NCBI GenBank assembly: GCA_031460505.1
Contig: JAVKTT010000002.1
Coordinates: 310,001 to 374,000, forward strand
Direction of reading: 5' to 3'
DNA from: JAAYTL01 sp031460505
Lineage (GTDB): Bacteria > Bacillota > Clostridia > Tissierellales > Tissierellaceae
DNA: 64,000 nucleotides
In this document: positions 8,792-16,157 of the stretch, piece after piece
How positions within the stretch are numbered: position 1 is the stretch's first letter
Layout of the letters: every line of letters starts with the position of its first letter
Notes under the pieces: generated by a model
Told to the model about the DNA's origin: nothing
The model's input: the letters and a program-made list of their open reading frames with translations, nothing else
Database searches by the model: none
Made by a program: the position numbers and the translations under genes

Positions 8792-9319
8792 TTAGAATGG
8801 TATCCAGTATCTTTCAAGATATACATCATCAGGCTCACAGTAAATTGTACTTTCATATACTCCACCGTTAGCCAAAATGGTATATTTGCTACCTTCATTT
8901 CCTTGAATACAAGTTACCAAAACCTTCTCAAGACCATATAATTTACAAATATTAAGACAATCAGCAAGCATCATCTTAGCATAGCCTTTTCTTCTTTCGT
9001 TAGGTCTAACAGAATATCCGATATGACCACCATATTTTTCAAGAAATTCGTTGAGATAATGGCGAAATTGAATCATACCAACTATTTTATTATCTGATTC
9101 ACGCAAATAAATATATTGTTCACATGTAACCCAATTTTCTGGTACAGTTTCTTCATTTTCATATCTCCGATTAAATTCCAGCCATTCTTCAATGTTATCC
9201 ATTCGTTTCAATGGACCTGTCCCATCCATAGAACTGTTAGCATCTAACATTTCTTTACGAAAGGCTTGAATGTCAGTTTTAAAAGAAATATCTGGTTTAA
9301 TTAACACGCACTTAGCCAT
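8792..9319 (-). CDS. GNAT family N-acetyltransferase (COG3981-like)
   Basis: A 175-residue protein. The region GGHIGYSVRPNERRKGYAKMM contains the beta4 strand and the RRKGYA acetyl-CoA pyrophosphate loop. It is followed by VTCIQGNEGSKYTILANGGVYE, the block typical of the predicted acetyltransferases in COG3981. The family often has a W-[IV]-x-[IL] end, and this protein ends in ERYWIPF. The substrate is unknown. The ATG is preceded by GGGAGAA. It is an isolated accessory gene; no clear terminator follows it. Confidence 0.85.
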   Translation of the reverse strand: MAKCVLIKPDISFKTDIQAFRKEMLDANSSMDGTGPLKRMDNIEEWLEFNRRYENEETVPENWVTCEQYIYLRESDNKIVGMIQFRHYLNEFLEKYGGHIGYSVRPNERRKGYAKMMLADCLNICKLYGLEKVLVTCIQGNEGSKYTILANGGVYESTIYCEPDDVYLERYWIPF

Positions 9320-9517
9320 ATAAATAAATTCTCCCTGATTTTTTACTTTTGCATCTAATTTTAATATACACTTCTTGAATATAAATCTACCAATACGTTT
9401 TAATTCTTTGCAACTATATTTAATTTCTAGACTAACCTCTATTCTGGTTACTAAACTAAAATAGTATCAAATCTAGGATCAGGGAACAAAGTGAGAGTGA
9501 TTTATCAAAGAAGTCCA

Positions 9518-9565
9518 GAGCCAGGCACCTAACTTATTAGCTTTATAATCCGAGTCTGGCACCTA
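9518..9565. repeat. Pair of short direct repeats, GAGYCWGGCACCTA
   Basis: GAGCCAGGCACCTA (9518-9531) and GAGTCTGGCACCTA (9552-9565) lie 34 bases apart. The second copy encodes the last residues of the neighbouring GNAT gene. The core resembles the GGTGCCWGGC elements I recall scattered between genes in Firmicutes, possibly remnants of a mobile or REP-like repeat. Confidence 0.45.
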
Positions 9566-10082
9566 CTTCTGCATACTCTATATCTTTTCTTTCTGCATTC
9601 CAATTACCCCCTGTTTGTCCGTCCCATATCGCTCCTGTTTCAACGAAACCGACAGACGCAAACAACTTCCGGCCGGCTTCGTTTGTCATCCAATATGATG
9701 TAGCAATTGCATCGGCTTTTCCTTGTGGAAACGACTTTATGTAATCAATAACTTTCATCATTGCTTGATTGCCAAATCCTTTGCCTTGATGCTTTTTATC
9801 AATCATAAAGCGATTAAGTCCATAAGTAAATTTATCTCCATATTTTTCACATAAAATTGAACTTTCCGCCAGGTCGTAAAATCCAATATCGACATATCCT
9901 ATGACTTCATCATTGTTGCATATAGCGAAGATCATAGGAGGTTTTTCGTCGTTGAGTATCTTTACATAGGCTTTAGCCAGACAATATATGCTGGAATCCA
10001 CATTTCCTTTCTGCTCGTCTGTTATGCTTAACTTCAACACTGCCTCAAAATTATCATGGGTAATCTTTCTTAATTCAATCAT
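9543..10082 (-). CDS. GNAT N-acetyltransferase, diamine/spermidine acetyltransferase-like
   Basis: About 179 residues. The start MIELRKITHDNFEAVLKLSI resembles the N-terminus of BltD/PaiA-type polyamine acetyltransferases. The acetyl-CoA loop is KKHQGKGFGNQAMMKV, and a YWMTNEAGRKLFASVGFVETG helix follows. The ATG at 10082 (GGGAAGA upstream) begins the family fold. An in-frame ATG at 10124 also has a GGGGGT site and would add 14 charged residues. The gene uses more G and C than its neighbours (for example CCGGCCGGC at 9671), which suggests transfer. Its last seven codons lie in a short repeat, so the C-terminus may not be ancestral. Confidence 0.8.
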   Translation of the reverse strand: MIELRKITHDNFEAVLKLSITDEQKGNVDSSIYCLAKAYVKILNDEKPPMIFAICNNDEVIGYVDIGFYDLAESSILCEKYGDKFTYGLNRFMIDKKHQGKGFGNQAMMKVIDYIKSFPQGKADAIATSYWMTNEAGRKLFASVGFVETGAIWDGQTGGNWNAERKDIEYAEVGARLGL

Positions 10083-10165
10083 TTTTCTTCCCTGTTTAAA
10101 CTTTTCTTTTTCATTCTTTTCCATCTATACCCCCACTTTCAAATTAGTATTTTTGTTTTTATAAA

Positions 10166-10205
10166 TTCATTGCGACATAATTTATAGAAAATTTGTCGTA
10201 ATGAA
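10166..10205. repeat. Inverted repeat after the zincin gene, possible terminator
   Basis: Arms TTCATTGCGACA and TGTCGTAATGAA match at 11 of 12 positions around a 16-nt spacer, starting 8 bases after the zincin stop. The tail on the minus strand (TTTATAAAAAC) is a weak U-run, so it may be a terminator or the paired ends of a lost small element. Confidence 0.4.
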
Positions 10206-10212
10206 AAAAATA

Positions 10213-11019
10213 TTAAAAGTTATTAATATCATTAAACATTTTACAGTAAAGTCCTTTTATATCATTTCTTAAGTGCGGATTGTTCTTAATCAATAAATAT
10301 ATATATTTACTACCAATTTCATAGAAGCTTACTCTGTTAAATTTGGGTTGAAGTTTGGTTACATTAGGCTTAAGACCAACTCTATTTCTAATTAAATTTT
10401 CTATATATCTTGCAAATCCTTCTTTCCATTCTTGCCATATCATATACTCATAATCCAATTTATTTAATCTATCCCTCATCTGTCTATAGTAACTAATAAC
10501 ACGGCCAATATTTTCTTGTTCAAAATAATCCTCCAATTCAATCGATTTATTGACAAAAACCATATCTTCATAGGGAAAAGGATGATTGATTTCCCACATA
10601 TAATTATTTTCTTCCTTATATTTTCTTTCTATTCCTAAAATTGTCCTAATATCTCTTTCACCATTCTCCCACTGGTAACAATGTACAAATTCATGGAAAA
10701 TAAATATATATCCTTCAAGACTATTAAAAGCTTTATCTGATATGATTGCCGAGGACTTCCCATAATAAAAGTCCAGAGGAAATGCAGCTAAAACTCCCTT
10801 TGGTATAGGCATTGGTGTTGGCGATTCTAATTTATACTCATACTTCTCACCAGATTCATTAAGGTCAAATACATAGAAAGTATTATTTTCAACAAGTGTT
10901 ACTGGATAAAGTTTTGACACTGAAATATGAATATCTTTTATTTGTATATGCAATTGTTGAAGCTTTTCTAAAGATAATAAAGTTTTAGAAATAAACTTTT
11001 CTTTTAACTTTTTATCCAT
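10213..11019 (-). CDS. Putative gluzincin-like zinc metalloprotein (HExxH), unrecognised family
   Basis: A 268-residue cytoplasmic-looking protein with no signal peptide or membrane helix. HEFVH at 109-113 is an HExxH zinc motif. EWKEGFARYIENL, with Glu200 about 87 residues later, gives a plausible third ligand and a Glu-zincin arrangement like that of DUF2268-type or minigluzincin proteins. I do not recognise the exact family. It could be a peptidase or an inactive descendant. The ATG at 11019 has GGGAGGGG seven bases upstream; the in-frame TTG at 11034 lies inside that site. It stands alone, with no immunity or toxin partner visible. Confidence 0.55.
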   Translation of the reverse strand: MDKKLKEKFISKTLLSLEKLQQLHIQIKDIHISVSKLYPVTLVENNTFYVFDLNESGEKYEYKLESPTPMPIPKGVLAAFPLDFYYGKSSAIISDKAFNSLEGYIFIFHEFVHCYQWENGERDIRTILGIERKYKEENNYMWEINHPFPYEDMVFVNKSIELEDYFEQENIGRVISYYRQMRDRLNKLDYEYMIWQEWKEGFARYIENLIRNRVGLKPNVTKLQPKFNRVSFYEIGSKYIYLLIKNNPHLRNDIKGLYCKMFNDINNF

Positions 11020-11109
11020 AACAACCCCTCCCAATAATTAATATTTTAGAAATTCTAGCTAATCATTTCTACATAGAAATACCAATATCCTTCTTTTTTC
11101 TCAAAAAAT

Positions 11110-11138
11110 AAAAAAAGACTAGGATTTAATACCTAGTC
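11110..11138 (-). terminator. Rho-independent terminator of yebC
   Basis: Minus-strand stem GACTAGG / CCTAGTC with an 8-nt loop, then TTTTTTTATTTTTT, about 33 bases after the yebC stop. Confidence 0.88.
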
Positions 11139-11170
11139 ATGGCCTTCATATAAAACGGTTTTTTGTTAAA

Positions 11171-11908
11171 CTACTCTTCTTCTGGCATCTCCCAGTTATG
11201 GTAAACTTCTTGAACGTCGTCATTATCTTCAAGCATATCTATTAGTTTTTCCATATTTTTAATATCATCTGGATTAGTTAGCTCCACTGTTGTTTGTGGA
11301 ACATATGATATTTCTGCCATTGCGAATTCATATCCAGCATCTGCTAGTCCATTTCTTACACTATCAAAATCTTCAGGAGCTGTTGTTACTTCAAAGCCTG
11401 CTTCTTGAGCTTCAAAATCTTCTGCACCTAGCTCTATAGCTAACATTGTCAATTCATCCTCATCGATTGAGTCTGTCCTTTCAATTGCTATAATACCTTT
11501 TCTATCAAACATAAAAGTAACAGAACCTGATTGTCCTAAGTTTCCTCCACATTTGTCAAAAGCATGTCTTACATCTGGAGCTGTTCTATTTCTATTGTCT
11601 GTTAGACACTGAACAAATACTGCAATTCCTGCTGGTCCATATCCTTCATAAATTATCTCTTCGAAATTATCTGAACCTAATTCTCCAGTACCTTTCTTGA
11701 TAGCTCTTTCTATATTATCATTAGGCATATTTTCAGCTTTAGCTTTATCTATGGCTGCTTTAAGTGCTGGGTTGTAGTCTGGATCCGGTCCACCTTCTTT
11801 CGCTGCCACCATAATATATCTACCTAATTTAGTAAAAATTTTACCTCTTTTGGCATCTTCTTTTCCTTTTTTGTTTTTAATATTATTCCATTTGGAATGT
11901 CCTGCCAT
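11171..11908 (-). CDS. YebC/PmpR (TACO1) family protein
   Basis: A 245-residue protein starting MAGHSKWNNIKNKKGKEDAKR, the universal N-terminus of the family, and containing IYEGYGPAGIAVFVQCLTDN and GNLGQSGSVTFMFDRKG. The family was long annotated as transcriptional regulators. More recent work on bacterial and mitochondrial members supports a role on the ribosome, relieving stalling at proline-rich stretches. The ATG at 11908 was chosen because MAGHSKW is the conserved start. The GTG at 11920 lies only two bases after AAGGAGA. It lies 66 bases downstream of nadE without a visible terminator between, so cotranscription is possible. Confidence 0.93.
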   Translation of the reverse strand: MAGHSKWNNIKNKKGKEDAKRGKIFTKLGRYIMVAAKEGGPDPDYNPALKAAIDKAKAENMPNDNIERAIKKGTGELGSDNFEEIIYEGYGPAGIAVFVQCLTDNRNRTAPDVRHAFDKCGGNLGQSGSVTFMFDRKGIIAIERTDSIDEDELTMLAIELGAEDFEAQEAGFEVTTAPEDFDSVRNGLADAGYEFAMAEISYVPQTTVELTNPDDIKNMEKLIDMLEDNDDVQEVYHNWEMPEEE

Positions 11909-11974
11909 TTTAAATTTCACTCTCCTTATAATTGTAACCTTCTATATGATACCATAGCTTTATATTTATTTCAT

Positions 11975-12700
11975 CTAATTTTTATTTACTTTATAAATAG
12001 GTGGGTATTCACGTTTGTGACTACTTTTTTCAAACATATTTTGTATTTTATTCTTCGCGTTTTCATCTGCATTTCCAGTTTTAATAAAACTATCTAATAC
12101 TTCGTATGTAAACCCCATTTCGCCTTCATCAGTCTGATTGCTCCATAGTCCTGCTGAAGGAGCTTTATTTATGATTATATCTGGGATGTTTAAATACTCT
12201 GCCAACTCCCATATTTCAGTTTTTACAAATTCAGCTAATGGAAGTAAATCTACTCCACTATCTCCATGTTTAGTGAAATATCCTACTGTAAATTCTGACT
12301 TATTGCTGCCACCAGCTACTAAATAATTTAAGCTCTGAGCATAATAATATAGAGTAGTCATTCTAAGTCTAGGCTTTATATTGGCAATCGCTAATTTATT
12401 TTCACTTGATTTAAAGTTTTTCAGCATAGTATCAAAGGTTGATGTTAAATCAATAGTTTCTGTGTCTAAATTAAGTGCTTTAGCAACCAAAAATGCATGC
12501 TCTTCATCCATTGGATCACTATGACAAGGCATTATAATTCCTACAGAAGTATGTGGAAAAGCTAATTTAGATAATCCAGCCAACACAGCCGAATCTACTC
12601 CACCGCTCAATCCAAAGACCAAACCCTTAGCACCAGCATTATGTACTTTATCTCTTAACCATGTTACAAGCTCATCAACAACTAATTGGATATTATCCAT
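11975..12700 (-). CDS. nadE: NAD+ synthetase, ammonia-dependent
   Basis: Converts nicotinate adenine dinucleotide to NAD+ using ATP and ammonia (EC 6.3.1.5). The 241-residue protein has the ATP pyrophosphatase P-loop FGLSGGVDSAV, the block VAGGSNKSEFTVGYFTKHGDSGVDLLPLAEFVKTE that contacts NaAD and metal, and PSAGLWSNQTDEGEMGF. It has no N-terminal nitrilase (glutaminase) domain, which is the normal short form and not a truncation. The ATG at 12700 is preceded by GGAGG; the longer in-frame start at 12760 has no such site. It is divergent from the TSUP genes. Confidence 0.95.
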   Translation of the reverse strand: MDNIQLVVDELVTWLRDKVHNAGAKGLVFGLSGGVDSAVLAGLSKLAFPHTSVGIIMPCHSDPMDEEHAFLVAKALNLDTETIDLTSTFDTMLKNFKSSENKLAIANIKPRLRMTTLYYYAQSLNYLVAGGSNKSEFTVGYFTKHGDSGVDLLPLAEFVKTEIWELAEYLNIPDIIINKAPSAGLWSNQTDEGEMGFTYEVLDSFIKTGNADENAKNKIQNMFEKSSHKREYPPIYKVNKN

Positions 12701-12796
12701 AACAATACCTCCAAATATTATAAATGTATATCTTACTACCAATATGGTGAAATTATACATGAATGTCTTTACAATTATATCACAAAGGAGCTAAGT

Positions 12797-13156
12797 ATGG
12801 ACAATAATAAATACAAGTTAATAGCTATTGGAATAGTTGCCGGATTAGTAAATGGCCTTTTTGGATCTGGTGGGGGAACTATTGTAGTGCCTTCTTTAGT
12901 ATTTTTGATGAATTTAAAAGACTACAAAGCTCATGCTACAGCTATTCCTATAATTTTGCCTTTATCAATTATTAGCGTAACGATATACCTATTAAATAAT
13001 AAAGTTCCATTTGACGTTGCTCTTTATGTAACTGGTGGAGGGATTGCGGGAAGTTATCTAGGTGCAAAATATTTAAAGAAAATACCTGTAAAATACTTAC
13101 GTAAAATATTTGGTGGTGTAATAATATACACTGCTATAAGGATGATATGGAGATGA
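12797..13156 (+). CDS. TSUP (TauE/SafE) permease half, N-terminal-type
   Basis: A 119-residue membrane protein with about four helices. It carries GLVNGLFGSGGGTIVVPSLVFL, the glycine-rich signature found near the start of each half of TauE/SafE/TSUP transporters, which export or import sulfite, sulfonates or other small anions. A normal TSUP protein has two such halves in about 250 residues; here each half is a separate gene. The ATG at 12797 has AAAGGAG six bases upstream; earlier in-frame ATGs lack a site. It overlaps the next gene, so the halves are probably made together and pair in the membrane. Confidence 0.85.
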   Translation: MDNNKYKLIAIGIVAGLVNGLFGSGGGTIVVPSLVFLMNLKDYKAHATAIPIILPLSIISVTIYLLNNKVPFDVALYVTGGGIAGSYLGAKYLKKIPVKYLRKIFGGVIIYTAIRMIWR

Positions 13157-13500
13157 AATTAATTTTAGTAGGATTTCTATCAGGAATTATAAGTGGAATG
13201 GGAATTGGCGGAGGAACTATATTAATTCCTTCTTTAGTTTTTTTTGGAGAGGTGTCTCAAATACAAGCACAGGGCATAAATCTAATAGTTTTTATTCCAA
13301 TAGCTACTGTTGCCATAATTACACATAAAAAACAGGGTAATATAGAATCTAAATATATAAAGCCAATAATTATAGGAGGTATTATAAGTGCGATTATAGG
13401 GTCAATGATTGCAGTTAAAATTGATGAAAATCGGCTTAGGACATTTTTCGGAATATTTCTTATGATAATTGGACTTTATGAATTCTTCAAAAAAGAATAA
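13147..13500 (+). CDS. TSUP (TauE/SafE) permease half, second subunit
   Basis: A 117-residue membrane protein with about four helices and the repeated signature SGMGIGGGTILIPSLVF, matching the motif in the preceding half. Its reading frame overlaps the end of the upstream gene. Either the ATG at 13147 or the one at 13153 could start it; the latter overlaps the upstream TGA as ATGA. This strongly suggests translational coupling. The charged C-terminal FFKKE follows the last helix. The transported anion cannot be read from sequence, and no cysteine, sulfonate or taurine gene is adjacent. Confidence 0.85.
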   Translation: MEMKLILVGFLSGIISGMGIGGGTILIPSLVFFGEVSQIQAQGINLIVFIPIATVAIITHKKQGNIESKYIKPIIIGGIISAIIGSMIAVKIDENRLRTFFGIFLMIIGLYEFFKKE

Positions 13501-13527
13501 AGAATAGGCTTATTAACCTATTCTTTT
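13500..13527. terminator. Bidirectional terminator between TSUP and CoA-binding genes
   Basis: Stem AAGAATAGG / CCTATTCTT with an 8-nt loop and TTTT on the plus strand. It serves two convergent genes. The stop codon of the minus-strand CoA-binding gene is inside one arm. Confidence 0.75.
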
Positions 13528-13916
13528 GCCTTTAATATAGCATATACACAATCATTAATAACAAATTTAAAACCTAAGTCAGTAGCTTTTTGTACTAATT
13601 CTTCATCAAAACTACCTGGTTGAAAGAAGATATTTTCTATACCCAGTTCATTAGCTTCATCTAATGTATAAGTCCCATGCTTAGGAGCTACTACCATATC
13701 AACTACATCTACTTTTTTAGGTAGCTCTTTTAAATTATGGTAAATCTTTTTTCCTTCAATTTCATCATAATTTGGATTTATTCCATAAACCTCATATCCA
13801 TGTTTCTCTAATGTCTTCCAAATTTTATATCCAAATCTATCCTTCTTTGCTGTAACACCTACAACTGCCCAAATTTTCTTTTCCATCATTTCGTCTCTAT
13901 TTTTACTATAATCCAT
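13518..13916 (-). CDS. CoA-binding domain protein (CoA_binding_2)
   Basis: A 132-residue single Rossmann domain. WAVVGVTAKKDRFGYKIW is the dinucleotide/CoA-binding loop and strand, VYGINPNYDEIEGKKIYHNL is the conserved second block, and FFQPGSFDEELVQKA with INDCVYAIL closes the fold. It corresponds to the E. coli YccU / B. subtilis YneT type. Ligand binding is expected, but no reaction is established. The ATG has AGAGGTGAT upstream. It is 36 bases downstream of the YigZ gene and is probably cotranscribed. Confidence 0.88.
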   Translation of the reverse strand: MDYSKNRDEMMEKKIWAVVGVTAKKDRFGYKIWKTLEKHGYEVYGINPNYDEIEGKKIYHNLKELPKKVDVVDMVVAPKHGTYTLDEANELGIENIFFQPGSFDEELVQKATDLGFKFVINDCVYAILKAKE

Positions 13917-13952
13917 ATGATCACCTCTTCTAATATATTACCCACTATGTTT

Positions 13953-14600
13953 TTACTTTAATCTCTTACCATTTAAGACTGGAAGATGCAATAATTCTAA
14001 TTCTTCTATTTCTGCATTTCCACTGGTCAAATCTGTAATTGTTTTAATAAATTCATCTACCTCTCTATTGTCTACACAAATTGTAATATTGATACCAGTG
14101 TCAAATGTTGTATCGTCAACTGTGTATTCATTTACTAGAAGGTAATTTTCAATTTTACCATAAAAATTATAATCTAGTCTAATCATTAATTTTGTATGGA
14201 TATTCATATCAATTATCTTAGCAGCTTCTAAACCAATCTTTGCTCCCTTGGTATATGCACGGATTAATCCTCCACCACCTAATTTTATACCACCAAAATA
14301 TCTAGTGACCACTACGACTACATTTCTCAAATCTTCTTTTTTTATAACCTCTAAAGCAGGTATCCCTGCTGTACCAGATGGTTCACCATCATCACTGAAT
14401 CTTTGTATGTTAGAGTTTTCTCCTACTACATAAGCATGAACATTGTGTGTAGCATCTCGATGTTTTGTTTTGATTTCTTCTATAAACTCTAACGCCTCTT
14501 CTTCAGTATCAATAGGCTTGGCGTATCCTATAAATCTTGATTTATTTATAATTACCTCATCTTCACCATACTCAAATACAGTACGATAATTATCTTTCAT
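13953..14600 (-). CDS. YigZ/IMPACT family protein (UPF0029 + DUF1949)
   Basis: A 215-residue protein. The N-terminal UPF0029 domain shows NKSRFIGYAKP, HNVHAYVVG, the highly conserved FSDDGEPSGTAGIPALEVI and VTRYFGGIKLGGGGLIRAYTKGA. The C-terminal DUF1949 ferredoxin-like domain is about residues 140-215. YigZ relatives interact with translation or nucleotides; the precise bacterial role is unclear. The ATG at 14600 follows GAGGTGA at nine bases; the in-frame GTG at 14612 is part of that site. A small repeat element lies just upstream, at 14624-14650. Confidence 0.92.
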   Translation of the reverse strand: MKDNYRTVFEYGEDEVIINKSRFIGYAKPIDTEEEALEFIEEIKTKHRDATHNVHAYVVGENSNIQRFSDDGEPSGTAGIPALEVIKKEDLRNVVVVVTRYFGGIKLGGGGLIRAYTKGAKIGLEAAKIIDMNIHTKLMIRLDYNFYGKIENYLLVNEYTVDDTTFDTGINITICVDNREVDEFIKTITDLTSGNAEIEELELLHLPVLNGKRLK

Positions 14601-14623
14601 ATATTTCTTCACCTCAAATACTT

Positions 14624-14650
14624 AAGATCCCTCGCTACGCTCGGGATGTC
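14624..14650. repeat. Short dispersed repeat (AAGATCCCTCGCTACGCTCG type)
   Basis: AAGATCCCTCGCTACGCTCG followed by GGATGTC. ATCCC and GGGAT can pair as a small hairpin. A degenerate copy lies at 24917-24943. The element is more GC-rich than its surroundings, and similar TCGCTACGCTCGGGATGAC sequences are common between genes of many bacteria (recalled, not searched). Confidence 0.5.
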
Positions 14651-14683
14651 AAAAAAATTACCCTCATGATGTCAAAAGTATAC

Positions 14684-15973
14684 TTAATCAACGATATATT
14701 TTTTATACTTTCCAGCATCAATATTGTTTATTGATAAATTCAGATATGTCCCATCTTCTTCGTGACGTAAATTATTGATCTCATAATTATTCATTAGATA
14801 ATTTAGTATAGATTGGTCGTTATAAGGTATTCTCATTAGAACATATCTATATTCTTGAGGTAATCTATCTTGGATTAACTCCTTTAATTCATCAATATTT
14901 ACATCACTTTTAGCTGAGATAAATATTTTGTCTTCAATGAATTTATTATCATATATTAAATTTACTATATCAATCTTATCCATTTTATTAAATACTGTAA
15001 TCATTGGCTTGTTTAATACATCTAAATCCTTTAATATATCCATGGTTGTTTTAATTTGAATATCTATATCCTTATTAGATGCATCAACAACATGAAGAAG
15101 CATATCTGCATAGCTTGCTTCCTCTAGAGTGCCTTTAAATGCTTCAATTAAATGAGTAGGTAATTTAGAGACGAAACCTACTGTATCTGTAAGTAAGTAT
15201 CCTTGCCCATTAGGCAGTTTACCCCTTCTTAGAGATGTATCTAATGTAGCAAAGAGCATATCCTTTACAAACACTTCCTTGTCTACCTCATCATCATGTT
15301 CCATCAATTTATTTAGTAAAGTAGATTTACCAGCATTAGTATAACCTACTAAAGCAACAATTGGAAGGTTTGAGTTGATTCTTCTCTTTCTTTTTATATC
15401 TCTGTTAGCTTCTACTTCTTTAAGTTGCTTTTCAATATTATGGATTTCTCTTAAAACATGTCTTCTATCTGTTTCTAGTTTTTGTTCTCCAGGACCTCTA
15501 GTCCCTATACCTCCTCCTTCTCTTGATAGGTAATCTCTCATACCTATTAATCTAGGTAGACGATATTTAAGTTGGGCAAGTTTTACCTGAAGCTTACCTT
15601 CTTTGGATGTTGCCCTATTAGCAAAGATGTCTAATATAAGGTTTGTTCTATCTACTATCTTTTTATCAATTAACTTCTCTAAATTTCTAATCTGCGCACC
15701 TGATAACTCGTCATTAAAAACAACAGTATCAATATCCAATTCTTCGCAGTATAGTCTTATTTCTTCAGCCTTTCCTTTACCAATAAAATAGGCTACATTA
15801 ATTGCATCTCTTCTTTGAATTACTCTAGATACTACTATACCTCCTGCAGCATGAACCAATTCTTGCAATTCATCTAATGAAACTTCTATTTCTATTGGAT
15901 CATTATCTAATTCTACTCCTACAATCAATGTCCTCTCAAGATTATTTTCATTAATCAATATATCACCATCCAT
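14684..15973 (-). CDS. hflX: GTPase HflX
   Basis: A ribosome-binding GTPase that rescues or splits stalled ribosomes. The 429-residue protein has the HflX N-domain (IVVSRVIQRRDAINVAYFIGKGKAEE, VVFNDELSGAQIRNLE), the linker REGGGIGTRGPGEQKLETDRR, and a G domain with G1 GYTNAGKST, G3 DTVGF and G4 NKMD. It also has a short C-terminal extension. No strong ribosome site precedes the ATG; only AGAAGA is visible. It is divergent from the penicillin-binding protein gene. Confidence 0.95.
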   Translation of the reverse strand: MDGDILINENNLERTLIVGVELDNDPIEIEVSLDELQELVHAAGGIVVSRVIQRRDAINVAYFIGKGKAEEIRLYCEELDIDTVVFNDELSGAQIRNLEKLIDKKIVDRTNLILDIFANRATSKEGKLQVKLAQLKYRLPRLIGMRDYLSREGGGIGTRGPGEQKLETDRRHVLREIHNIEKQLKEVEANRDIKRKRRINSNLPIVALVGYTNAGKSTLLNKLMEHDDEVDKEVFVKDMLFATLDTSLRRGKLPNGQGYLLTDTVGFVSKLPTHLIEAFKGTLEEASYADMLLHVVDASNKDIDIQIKTTMDILKDLDVLNKPMITVFNKMDKIDIVNLIYDNKFIEDKIFISAKSDVNIDELKELIQDRLPQEYRYVLMRIPYNDQSILNYLMNNYEINNLRHEEDGTYLNLSINNIDAGKYKKYIVD

Positions 15974-16089
15974 TTGATAGTTATTCTTCTATATTATACC
16001 ACTAATCCCTAGTATTATCTAACTGTATTAATAATTGGTTTTGTAACCAATTTGTTATTTAATTGTAACTTTATTAGGAATTAAGTTTG

Positions 16090-16118
16090 TTAACATTATT
16101 TACAAACTATGTTATAAT
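16090..16118 (+). promoter_or_regulatory. Sigma-A promoter of the class A PBP gene
   Basis: TTAACA, 17 bases, TATAAT, ending 39 bases before the PBP start codon and just before its AAGGAGG ribosome site. Confidence 0.8.
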
Positions 16119-16157
16119 TAATATGTTCTAGACCTTTAGTATTTTAAGGAGGATAAA

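Noticed and set aside
11975..12700. nadE seemed truncated because it lacks a glutaminase domain
   Set aside because: The 241-residue ammonia-dependent form is normal in many bacteria and all catalytic motifs are present.
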